From assembly GCA_003567495.1 (NCBI GenBank), contig PWZK01000137.1, positions 1-6,639 of the forward strand: DNA of 6,639 bases, read 5' to 3'. The notes under the pieces are model-generated. The model saw only the letters and a program-made list of their open reading frames with translations, was not told where the DNA came from and ran no database searches. This document shows, piece after piece, positions 1-6,127 of the stretch. The translations under genes and the position numbers were made by a program. The DNA comes from Candidatus Brocadiaceae bacterium. GTDB taxonomy: Bacteria; Planctomycetota; Brocadiia; SM23-32. The first letter of the stretch is position 1. Every line of letters begins with the position of its first letter.

Positions 1-133
1 CCTCCAGCCCAAAAACGGCCCCACAGAGGCTCTGGCAGCCTGAAACTGGGGGAATTAGTTTTTCAAAGTAAACACAAACCACGAATCAACATCAATTTAT
101 TATACTACGCAATTGGCTCAAACCGGCATGTTG
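1..133. other. Upstream non-coding stretch, no supported gene
   Basis: I see no convincing gene here. One forward frame (from position 2) reads 13 codons to a TGA at 41-43 and could be the tail of an upstream gene, but that is too short to identify. From about 55 onward the sequence is AT-rich. The stretch near 70-95 (aaccacgaatcaac) resembles the 'CACGAAT' intergenic repeat text I associate with environmental Planctomycetota genomes, but only one partial unit is present. Confidence 0.35.
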
Positions 134-162
134 TTGAAATAAAAACTGATTCCCTTTAACAT
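134..162 (+). promoter_or_regulatory. Sigma-70-type promoter for the sigma factor gene
   Basis: TTGAAA (134-139) is followed, after exactly 17 bp, by TAACAT (157-162). This matches the TTGACA/TATAAT consensus at 5/6 and 4/6 positions. Transcription would start near 169, giving a leader of about 87 nt before the ATG at 256. That also makes the in-frame TTG at 166 an implausible start, since it would lie upstream of the transcript. Seen by eye, so other weak promoters are possible. Confidence 0.5.
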
Positions 163-255
163 ATCTTGCTGCGTTATTATTTTTTCGCTTGCAGAGTTTT
201 GCGGCATTGTTTCATCGCGAACTCTGTTCGGTCCATTGCAAAGGCAAAAAATTTT

Positions 256-1926
256 ATGGACAAGGAAAACGAAGTATCTGAGCAAGTGCCGGGTCGCGGA
301 CTGGATTATGTGATAGAACGCGGACAGGAAAAAGGATTTTTGACGCACGGTGAGGTACACTCACTGCTGCCCGATCAGGCGGCGGATCCAGACTGTGTTG
401 AACAAATCTTCGCTTCCATTGAAGAAAGGGGAGTAGAACTGCTTGATGAAGGTGAATTTGGCAGCGGCCAGAGTGATGAAGATGGAGAAAAAGATGACAT
501 GTCCGCCACCCCCCATGAAAATTGGGAAGCGGGCGATGACGGTGCTGACCGCCGGGACGATGCGCCGGATGATCTGGTTTGGGCCTACCTCAGGCAGATA
601 GGGGATGTTTCGCTTCTCTCACTCAAGGCTGAAATATACCTCGCAAAAAGAATAGAAATTGCGAAAAAAAGATTTCGCAAGCATATTCTGGAATTGCCGC
701 CCGCGATAAATATCTGCCGGAATATTATCGATCACCTCTATAAGAGTAATATGGCCTTTGACAGAACACTGGATATCAATAATCTGGACGGAATAGGCAA
801 AGAAGAGATCGAAAAACGCTTGCCGCAAAATCTCGAAACGCTTCGCCTGCTTATGGAAAAAGTTAGCGGTCTCTGGCAGGAGTGCCGGGGCGAAGAGAGT
901 CGGGAGCAGATTTTCAAGATGCGACGTATCCGTACATGCTGCAGTAAGATGAGGGTTCTGGTAGATGAGTTTTCGATCAGAATCGGTCGTATCGATCCGG
1001 TCATGGGCGAGATGGAAAGGCTCTTTTTAAATCTTCAAAAAGCCGAAGCCGAGCTGGAAACGGCGTCGGACCGGGTAGCAAAAAAAGAGTGTGAAGTAAA
1101 GCTGCGCAGGATAGAAGACGGGTTGTGTCAGCCTGCGGAGGTTTTCAAGCGCAGGTTTAATGCGATAAAAAGTTTGTATGAAGATTATAAGAAGGTGAAA
1201 AAGCAGCTTTCAGTCGCGAATCTGCGGCTGGTAGTCAGTGTGGCCAAGCGTTACAGGGGACGCGGCATGGGGTTTTTGGACCTTATCCAGGAAGGGAATG
1301 CGGGGCTTCTTAAAGCGGTTGATAAGTTTGAGTTTCGCAAAGGATTCAAGTTCAGCACCTATGCAACCTGGTGGATACAGCAGAGCATAAGGCGCGCTAT
1401 AAGCAGTAACGCCAGGACCATACGTTTGCCGGCTCATATGATAACATCCATCAGCAGGGTTCGTGGCGCACGAAGTCGGATCATGCAGCAGTATAACAAA
1501 GAACCCACCTGGGAGCAACTGGCCGAAGCAACCGGTATGAGCCTGGAAAAAGTTAAGGCTACCCTCCATCTGGATCGTTGGCCGGTCAGCCTGGAAAATC
1601 CCGTCGGAGAGGATGAAGGCGGTGAGTATTCCCTGATTGAATTTATAGATGGCCGGGACCTCAATTCGGGCCACACGCATATGCTCAGGAATATGCTGGA
1701 AGAGCAGATTGATAACGTATTGCAGGATCTCACCTACAGAGAAAGAGAAACTTTGAAGCTTCGTTTCGGGCTGGGAGACGGCCATACATATACACTGCAT
1801 GAGATCGGACGGATATTTGATATTTCCCGCGAGCGAGTGCGCCAGATCGAAAAAAGGGCTATAAGAAAACTTCAGCATCCGAAAAGAAGCCGGAAACTCG
1901 AAGATTTTATACAAATGTTTCCCTGA
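256..1926 (+). CDS. rpoD: RpoD-family (group 1/2) RNA polymerase sigma-70 factor
   Basis: This 556-residue sigma-70 factor directs RNA polymerase to promoters. Its order is region 1.1 (about 10-65), an acidic linker, region 1.2 (about 105-140, starting [12 protein letters not shown]), a non-conserved helical stretch (about 140-312), region 2 (about 314-395, with [12 protein letters not shown] and FSTYATWW), region 3 (about 396-472) and region 4 (about 481-550). The region 4.2 helix-turn-helix contains SRERVRQIE at 524-532. A region 1.1 and a long non-conserved region point to a primary or near-primary factor. Region 2.4 is divergent: [11 protein letters not shown] (372-382) carries Arg379 where E. 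coli sigma-70 has Thr440, while Gln376 matches Gln437. The flanking [10 protein letters not shown] (386-395) is close to the family norm. I chose the ATG at 256 over a TTG at 166 because the upstream 30 codons show no family similarity and lie across the predicted transcription start. The Shine-Dalgarno is weak. It could be a paralogue rather than the housekeeping factor, so the symbol is tentative. Confidence 0.9.
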   Translation: MDKENEVSEQVPGRGLDYVIERGQEKGFLTHGEVHSLLPDQAADPDCVEQIFASIEERGVELLDEGEFGSGQSDEDGEKDDMSATPHENWEAGDDGADRRDDAPDDLVWAYLRQIGDVSLLSLKAEIYLAKRIEIAKKRFRKHILELPPAINICRNIIDHLYKSNMAFDRTLDINNLDGIGKEEIEKRLPQNLETLRLLMEKVSGLWQECRGEESREQIFKMRRIRTCCSKMRVLVDEFSIRIGRIDPVMGEMERLFLNLQKAEAELETASDRVAKKECEVKLRRIEDGLCQPAEVFKRRFNAIKSLYEDYKKVKKQLSVANLRLVVSVAKRYRGRGMGFLDLIQEGNAGLLKAVDKFEFRKGFKFSTYATWWIQQSIRRAISSNARTIRLPAHMITSISRVRGARSRIMQQYNKEPTWEQLAEATGMSLEKVKATLHLDRWPVSLENPVGEDEGGEYSLIEFIDGRDLNSGHTHMLRNMLEEQIDNVLQDLTYRERETLKLRFGLGDGHTYTLHEIGRIFDISRERVRQIEKRAIRKLQHPKRSRKLEDFIQMFP

Positions 1927-1935
1927 AATAGGCAC

Positions 1936-1959
1936 TTAATGTCGCAACATCGACATTAA
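1936..1959. promoter_or_regulatory. Perfect 9-bp inverted repeat (hairpin or operator)
   Basis: TTAATGTCG (1936-1944) and CGACATTAA (1951-1959) are exact reverse complements around a 6-nt loop. The hairpin starts 10 nt after the sigma factor stop. It lacks a following T-run (the next bases are AATTGTTAG) and its stem is AT-rich, so it is a poor rho-independent terminator. It could be an mRNA-stabilising or attenuating hairpin, or a dyad operator controlling the downstream phosphoglucomutase gene. Confidence 0.5.
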
Positions 1960-2040
1960 ATTGTTAGTGTGCGAAAAAGAATGAATATCCGGTACCAACA
2001 CCCAACATCCATTGACGAGGGAACGACGATACGAAAAGGA

Positions 2041-2700
2041 ATGAAAGAATACAGGATCAAAGCCGTTCTCTTCGATCTCGACGGCGTGCTGGTTTTTACG
2101 GATAAATATCACTACAGAAGCTGGTGCATGCTGGCGGCGGAGATGGGCTGGGATTTCGATGAAAAGCTGAACCATAAGCTGCGCGGCATACCCAGAATGG
2201 CTTCCCTTCAGGTGGTTCTTGACCATAACCGGGTCAGGGCCGGCGAACCGGAAAAAATCAAATATGCGACGATGAAAAATGATTTTTACCTGCAGATGGT
2301 GCGTGACGAACTGGATCGCAGCGACATGTATCCCGGCGCGCCGGGTTTTTTGGAGAAGCTTTCCGGGCGCAATGTCAAGCTGGCGCTTTGTTCGTCCAGC
2401 AAAAATGCCCGAATGGTGATACGTAAGCTTGGGATCGATGATTATTTTCAGGCGGTCGTGTCCGGAAAAGATATAGAGTTTGCAAAACCTCACCCCCAGG
2501 TTTTTCTTAAAGGAGCTGAAATGCTGCAGGTGGAGCCCCGGCGTTGTGTGGTGTTTGAAGACGCCGAGGCGGGAATAAAAGCCGCCCGTGCCGCCGGAAT
2601 GAAAGCCATCGGTGTGGGAGATGCCGACTCGGTGCCGGGCGCAGATGAGCGTATAAAAAACTACGACCAGGTCGATGTAGAGGCGCTTTTGATGAAATGA
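2041..2700 (+). CDS. pgmB: Beta-phosphoglucomutase-like HAD-superfamily enzyme
   Basis: This cytoplasmic enzyme of 219 residues probably interconverts beta-glucose 1-phosphate and glucose 6-phosphate, linking maltose or trehalose phosphorolysis to glycolysis. It aligns well with Lactococcus lactis beta-PGM (221 residues) with a constant +4 offset. Matching residues are nucleophile Asp12 and acid/base Asp14 in FDLDGVL, His24 in the YHY motif, the cap loop RGIPR, Ser118 and Lys121 in SSSKN, Lys149 (AKPHP), and the Mg-binding pair Glu173-Asp174 in FEDAEAG. Phe19 replaces the Asp that follows the first motif (Asp15). The frame is open back to a GTG at 1969, but the 24 extra codons look non-coding and family members begin just before this first strand, so I chose the ATG at 2041. 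An AAAAGGA abuts that ATG and GAGGGA lies about 18 nt upstream, so the ribosome site is not decisive. The gene lies 114 nt downstream of the sigma factor. Other HAD sugar-phosphate phosphatases remain possible. Confidence 0.85.
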   Translation: MKEYRIKAVLFDLDGVLVFTDKYHYRSWCMLAAEMGWDFDEKLNHKLRGIPRMASLQVVLDHNRVRAGEPEKIKYATMKNDFYLQMVRDELDRSDMYPGAPGFLEKLSGRNVKLALCSSSKNARMVIRKLGIDDYFQAVVSGKDIEFAKPHPQVFLKGAEMLQVEPRRCVVFEDAEAGIKAARAAGMKAIGVGDADSVPGADERIKNYDQVDVEALLMK

Positions 2701-2876
2701 TCCGCAGATTACGCAGATTACGCAGATTAACAACAACGGCGAACGTTTAGGATCACTAATTTCAACTTTTTTACGGGTTCAGGGTTCAAGAGGACAGCGG
2801 TCAGAACAGGCAGCGACAAGCGGCAGAACCCACACAAAGACACTAACCCACAAAAAACGTGTTGCGAACCGTTCAT
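2701..2876. other. Intergenic spacer with low-complexity repeats
   Basis: I find no gene in this stretch between the phosphoglucomutase and the GH2 promoter region. It holds the 9-bp tandem repeat listed separately, a GGGTTCA doublet (2775-2788) and two near-identical 11-12-mers (AGCGGTCAGAAC at 2796 and AGCGGCAGAAC at 2819) 23 bp apart. A CACA-rich stretch covers about 2829-2860. The open frames across it are short and resemble no family. No terminator-like hairpin with a T-run follows the phosphoglucomutase stop. Confidence 0.5.
2703..2729. repeat. Tandem repeat, three exact 9-bp CGCAGATTA units
   Basis: CGCAGATTA occurs three times without mismatch at 2703-2711, 2712-2720 and 2721-2729, starting two bases after the phosphoglucomutase stop codon. 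From memory, this 'CGCAGATTA' text recurs in intergenic regions of many environmental genomes, including Planctomycetota, so it is likely one copy of a dispersed genomic repeat. Its function is unknown. Confidence 0.8.
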
Positions 2877-2903
2877 TTGACAGGGGGGGGATTGTGTTAC
2901 AAT
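2877..2903 (+). promoter_or_regulatory. Promoter-like element P1 with G8 spacer tract
   Basis: A perfect TTGACA (2877-2882) is followed by eight consecutive G (2883-2890) and then TACAAT (2898-2903), a 5/6 match to the -10 consensus. The spacer is 15 bp, 2 bp short of the optimum. The -10 box also forms part of a short dyad, ATTGT-N3-ACAAT (2891-2903). A homopolymeric G tract in a promoter spacer is the arrangement known from phase-variable promoters such as Neisseria porA. It reads toward the GH2 gene. Confidence 0.4.
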
Positions 2904-2916
2904 TGCGTTTGTAGAA

Positions 2917-2945
2917 TTGACGCTGATTTTTTCATCGTGTATAAT
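2917..2945 (+). promoter_or_regulatory. Strong sigma-70-type promoter P2 for the GH2 gene
   Basis: TTGACG (2917-2922), exactly 17 bp, then TATAAT (2940-2945): 11 of 12 consensus positions with ideal spacing, the best promoter in the window. Transcription would start near 2952, giving a leader of about 197 nt before the GH2 start. A 9-bp direct repeat, ATCGTGTAT (2934-2942 and 2944-2952), spans the -10 box and start site with a 10-bp period, about one helical turn, and could be a regulator site. Confidence 0.6.
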
Positions 2946-2949
2946 CGTG

Positions 2950-3012
2950 TATTCAGTGGTCAACGCCTGCCTGCGCCGTGCTCGCCGCGGCAGGCAGGTG
3001 GTTCACTGAATA
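2950..3012. repeat. REP-like imperfect palindrome in the GH2 leader
   Basis: Outer arms TATTCAGTG (2950-2958) and CACTGAATA (3004-3012) pair perfectly, as do inner arms CCTGCCTGC (2966-2974) and GCAGGCAGG (2990-2998). The two stems are separated by a small asymmetric internal loop (7 and 5 nt), and the terminal loop is 15 nt and GC-rich. The GC-rich core resembles dispersed REP-type palindromes mobilised by RAYT transposases. No RAYT gene is visible here. There is no T-run after it, so it is not a rho-independent terminator. It would sit at the extreme 5' end of a P2 transcript. Confidence 0.7.
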
Positions 3013-3148
3013 TTTACGGGGAAACAGACTTCGGGAACAGCAGAGAATGTATTTATCAGAAGCACCGGACCGGAGTTTTTCTGGCATATGCATCGCCTGG
3101 AATGCGTGAAATAAACAGTGTGGAGCAAAGTGGAGCCCATATTCAACT

Positions 3149-5500
3149 ATGCGAGACCAAACATGTTTTGTTGTGTGTTTGCTGTTTTTGTTGCCGATGA
3201 TCGGGGCTGCGGCCGATGACGCCACGCGCGACTGGCCGTTTCATCACATGGCGACTACGTTCGAAATGAATCTTACAGATAAATGGCATTTTTCGTTCGA
3301 TGCCGACGACAGCGGTTTCGATGAAAGGTGGTATGAGCCAGATTTTCAGAGAAAAGACTGGGATAGTGTGGAGGTGCCCGGCATCTGGGGATATCAGCAG
3401 GGAAAAGTGCCTGTAAATGCTTCGTCGGCAAGAAATAAGGTCGGCTGGTATGCCAGGGAAATTGAGTTGCCTGCCGGCGATGGAGACGAAGCGGCGCTTG
3501 TTTTTCTCGGCTCGATGTTTATAACCGACGCCTGGCTTGACGGCAAGTACATCGGCCACAACCGCGGCGGGTATACGCCTTTTATGTTCGAGGTGGGGGA
3601 ACTTATCGGGCCCGGTGAGACTGCCAAGCTGGTCGTGCGGGTGGACGGCAGGCTCAGCAGCGAGACGATCCCCAAGTCCGGCACCGGATGGGATACTTAC
3701 GGGGGGCTGACGCGCGAAGTTTTTCTGATTGCAAGGCCGCGCGCGCGTGTTGAAGGACTCAGGACGGTTAGCGAAGTGGAAGGTCGCGATGGCCCCGCGA
3801 GTCTGAAGGTTTCCGGGGAAATAGTAAATCATGACGAAAGCAGGTTTGAAGATACGCTGGAAATCGTTTTGTTTGCAGACGGCGATGAGGCGGCTCGTGA
3901 AAACGTGGCGGTGTCGGTCGGGCCTGGGAGCACTTCGGCGCTGGGGCTTGAATTGAACATTTCCCGGCCGCGGCTCTGGTCGCCGGACGATCCGTTCCTG
4001 CACGAGCTGGAGCTGCGCTGGGCGGGTGCGGCGTACCCGCATATAAAAATGCCCGTCGGGCTGCGGCAGGTCGAGATAGACGGGCCGCATTTTCTGCTCA
4101 ATGGCGAGCGCCTCTGGCTGCAGGGCTTCGGCCAGCACGAGCTGGTTTCAGGTTATGGCCCTTCTGTGCCGCCCGGTTGGCATGAGAGCGAGCTGGAGCG
4201 GATAAAGCGTTTTGGCGCCAATCATTTCAGAACCGGCCACTATCCCCAGCATCCCGAGCTGTATGCCGCTGCCGACAGGCTCGGACTGCTTGTGTTTACC
4301 GAAATTCCCGCCTGGCAGATGAACAGAAGCTGGATTCAGACCGATCGGGCCTGGGATGAGTGGGCAAAACCGCAGCTCTCGGCGATGATCCGCTGGTATC
4401 GGAATTTTACGTCGGTTGTCAGCTGGGGCGCCGCAAACGAGACGGGAGGGGTGCGCCGGTATGATGAGCGTGCAGTGGAATTTATGAGCGAGAAGGATCC
4501 ATCGCGTTTGCCCATGATAGTTGTTGCAGCAACTGGAAACATGCATTTGTATGATATTCTGCCAATGGCAGGGCGCAATCTGCACTATGGCTGGTATCAT
4601 TCCCCGCGCCCATACGGCGCGCGTGCCGGTTTGCTCGCAAATCTCAAACGTGCCGAAAAAGCTGACACTCCGATCTGGGTGGCCGAACTGGGTGCGCATG
4701 CGCGGCCCGGCCGTGTTGCATCGGGCTACTATGATGGGTCGCGCGGCACGGACACCGAAACCTATCTCGATCAGGTCATACGTTTCGGGTTTCAGCACAA
4801 CGCTACGGCAAGCGAGCGTGTCAGCGGCATAGCGATCTGGACATGGTCTGATTTTTTGCGCGGCAACCGCCTGCATTTCCATGGAATTCTCGATTATGAG
4901 CGCGAGCCCAAACTGGCGGCATATACGCTGCGCAACCTTTTTGAGGGAGATCTGAGGTTATTTCTCGCCGAGGCGGACACGCGCTGCGAGCCGGGCGGGA
5001 TATTTGAGGCCGACGCATTTGTATTTAACCCCCGTTTGCAGGAGATCCCGGACGGACTCAACATAAGATGGCGGATTATGCGAAAAGGGCGGACGGTTGC
5101 CGAAGGCGCGCTTCCCGTGGACCCGGGCGGCACCGCCCGGGCGGTAAATTCGGGAACCATAGAGTGGGACATACCCGAGGATGCCCGGGGCATGCACTCG
5201 CTGTGGGCGGAGCTGACTGCCGACGGTGACGAATGGATACATACAAACGCCGTTCATTTCGGTGTTCAGGAGGCCGAGCGGCCCGGCGGGCTTTTCCTCA
5301 CTGCAAAATCCGGAGGCAAACCGGTGGATGCCAGCGCGAATCTGGCCGGCGTAACTATGCCGGTATATGCCGACCCGGGTCTGATAATCCCGCTTTCGGA
5401 AGGTGAGTATGAACTGTCTGTTGAGTATGACGGTGAGGAGAAAGAAATCACCGTCGAGGTGCAATCCGGCAAGCCGGTGAGGAAGGCTGTGAAGTTTTAG
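3149..5500 (+). CDS. Secreted glycoside hydrolase family 2 protein
   Basis: This 783-residue exo-acting glycosidase probably removes terminal beta-linked sugars (galactose, glucuronate or mannose; the sequence does not settle which). Residues 1-22 form a signal peptide with a hydrophobic core (VVCLLFLLPMIG) and likely cleavage after AAA, so it is exported. Domains in order are the GH2 sugar-binding jelly roll (about 40-195, with NRGGYTPF and the YGGLTREVFL motif), the Ig-like domain (about 200-300) and the TIM barrel (about 306-600). The barrel shows GFGQHE (326-331), FRTGHYP (360-366), the acid/base Glu431 in WGAANE, and the nucleophile Glu513 in WVAELGA. Both catalytic residues are present, so it should be active. 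The last ~185 residues look like two beta-sandwich modules, the final one resembling a carboxypeptidase-regulatory or PEGA-like fold. The ATG at 3149 directly precedes the signal peptide, with only a distant GGAG (3132-3135) as ribosome site. Transcription probably comes from P2. The next start codon is 41 nt after the stop. Confidence 0.88.
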   Translation: MRDQTCFVVCLLFLLPMIGAAADDATRDWPFHHMATTFEMNLTDKWHFSFDADDSGFDERWYEPDFQRKDWDSVEVPGIWGYQQGKVPVNASSARNKVGWYAREIELPAGDGDEAALVFLGSMFITDAWLDGKYIGHNRGGYTPFMFEVGELIGPGETAKLVVRVDGRLSSETIPKSGTGWDTYGGLTREVFLIARPRARVEGLRTVSEVEGRDGPASLKVSGEIVNHDESRFEDTLEIVLFADGDEAARENVAVSVGPGSTSALGLELNISRPRLWSPDDPFLHELELRWAGAAYPHIKMPVGLRQVEIDGPHFLLNGERLWLQGFGQHELVSGYGPSVPPGWHESELERIKRFGANHFRTGHYPQHPELYAAADRLGLLVFTEIPAWQMNRSWIQTDRAWDEWAKPQLSAMIRWYRNFTSVVSWGAANETGGVRRYDERAVEFMSEKDPSRLPMIVVAATGNMHLYDILPMAGRNLHYGWYHSPRPYGARAGLLANLKRAEKADTPIWVAELGAHARPGRVASGYYDGSRGTDTETYLDQVIRFGFQHNATASERVSGIAIWTWSDFLRGNRLHFHGILDYEREPKLAAYTLRNLFEGDLRLFLAEADTRCEPGGIFEADAFVFNPRLQEIPDGLNIRWRIMRKGRTVAEGALPVDPGGTARAVNSGTIEWDIPEDARGMHSLWAELTADGDEWIHTNAVHFGVQEAERPGGLFLTAKSGGKPVDASANLAGVTMPVYADPGLIIPLSEGEYELSVEYDGEEKEITVEVQSGKPVRKAVKF

Positions 5501-5541
5501 CCCGCATATTTCATAAACATTGTGGGAGAGTTAATAAAAGA

Positions 5542-5610
5542 ATGAGTGAAAAATTTCGTTACGAAAGTTCCGGACAATGGTATAAGGGCAATACTCATAT
5601 ACACACATAT
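5542..5610 (+). pseudogene. N-terminal remnant of a PHP-domain metallohydrolase
   Basis: The first ~22 codons read MSEKFRYESSGQ followed by WYKGNTHIHT. The second part matches the opening strand of PHP-domain (CehA/McbA-type) metallohydrolases, whose first metal-binding motif is HxH, here the HIH of THIHT. After this the PHP similarity stops abruptly, with none of the usual 'SDG' continuation in any frame, and the frame runs straight into a pectate lyase signal peptide. A good Shine-Dalgarno, GGAGAG (5525-5530), precedes the ATG at 5542, which lies 41 nt after the GH2 stop, so the intact gene was probably the next one in a GH2 operon. The assignment rests on a short stretch recognised from memory. 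It could instead be a leader peptide that couples translation to the lyase frame. Confidence 0.5.
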
Positions 5611-5616
5611 GGAGAG
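5611..5616 (+). promoter_or_regulatory. Shine-Dalgarno site deciding the lyase start
   Basis: GGAGAG sits 6 nt before the ATG at 5623, an ideal spacing. It marks the original start of the lyase gene inside the longer hybrid frame that opens at 5542. An alternative in-frame ATG at 5629 is less well placed. Confidence 0.6.
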
Positions 5617-5622
5617 TTTTTC

Positions 5623-6039
5623 ATGCTGATGCGAGAGAAAGCCGGGACTTTTGGTAGTTTGGTTGTTGCTGTTTTACTGTTTTTATTTTTCGCGATTTTC
5701 ATAGCGAACGCAGCCGCCGGTGAAGTGGCGGAGAAAGGAGAAAGATTTCTGCCGGCTTTTCCCGGTTCAGTGGGAGCTGCGAAATATACTCCCGGCGGAC
5801 GCGGCGGGGATGTATATGTGGTCGAAAATATCGAGCAAAACGGTCCGGGCAGCCTGCGCTACGGCATCGAGACTGCCGAGGGGCCTCGCACCATCCATTT
5901 TGAGGATGGTAGTCTGGCTATCCGGGAACGGAAAAGACTGACCATTGCGGGACAGACCGCCCCTGGCGACGGGATCACGCTTCGCTTCGACGATGGCGGG
6001 GTGCGTATAAATAATTCATTAACTTGCGCATGTTTATAG
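5623..6039 (+). pseudogene. Truncated secreted pectate lyase (PL1-like), N-terminal part
   Basis: The fragment has 138 residues, against roughly 400 or more for intact secreted lyases of this type, which cleave polygalacturonate by beta-elimination. It opens with a signal peptide (hydrophobic VVAVLLFLFFAIFIAN, likely cleaved near AAAG). The classic N-terminal lyase text follows: AFPGSVGAAKYTPGGRGG, DVYVVENI, NGPGSLRYGIE, GPRTIHF and LTIAGQTAPGDGITLR. Similarity ends at about 6015 (GVRINN), just where the next beta-helix turn should begin, and a stop follows six codons later. Neither other forward frame continues the family, so the 3' portion is deleted rather than frameshifted. Without most of the beta-helix and the catalytic region it cannot be an active lyase. 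Its frame is open upstream to 5542, fusing it to the PHP remnant. Confidence 0.75.
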
Positions 6040-6127
6040 GGCGTTTTTCCAAATTGTGTTACCTGGCAAATAGGCCAAAATGTAGTAAAAAACATAATCA
6101 ATTTTATAATTTTCGGGGAATAGCAAC
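6040..6127. other. AT-rich spacer before the CE15-like gene
   Basis: This stretch between the lyase fragment stop and the esterase start is much more AT-rich than its neighbours. It contains ATTGTGTTAC (6053-6062), a 10-mer also found in promoter P1 at 2891-2900, and a TATAAT (6105-6110) without a recognisable -35. GGGGAA (6115-6120) lies 7 nt before the ATG at 6128 and is a good ribosome site. It may retain the native upstream region of the esterase gene. Confidence 0.45.

Noticed and set aside
2..43. Possible C-terminal tail of an upstream gene
   Set aside because: Thirteen codons to a TGA cannot be identified and two other frames are equally open.
166..255. TTG-initiated 30-codon extension of the sigma factor
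   Set aside because: The extension shows no sigma similarity, crosses the start predicted from the 134-162 promoter, and the ATG at 256 begins just before region 1.1.
1210..1935. 241-codon reverse-strand open frame opposite the sigma factor
   Set aside because: It is a shadow of conserved sigma regions 2-4 on the other strand and resembles no protein family.
1969..2040. GTG start extending the phosphoglucomutase by 24 residues
   Set aside because: The extra residues look like translated spacer and family members begin at the equivalent of the ATG at 2041.
2950..3012. Palindrome as a rho-independent terminator
   Set aside because: No T-run follows the stem on either strand, and the position fits the start of a transcript rather than the end.
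2859..3200. 113-codon forward frame across the GH2 promoter region
   Set aside because: It spans both promoter elements and the palindrome, is rich in Cys and low-complexity text, and overlaps the GH2 signal peptide in another frame.
3143..4138. 331-codon reverse-strand open frame opposite the GH2 gene
   Set aside because: The forward strand encodes recognisable GH2 domains with both catalytic residues; the reverse frame has no recognisable motif and reflects GC-rich codon bias.
6105..6110. TATAAT as a promoter for the CE15-like gene
   Set aside because: No -35 element lies at 16-18 bp, and transcription would start at about the ribosome site, leaving almost no leader.
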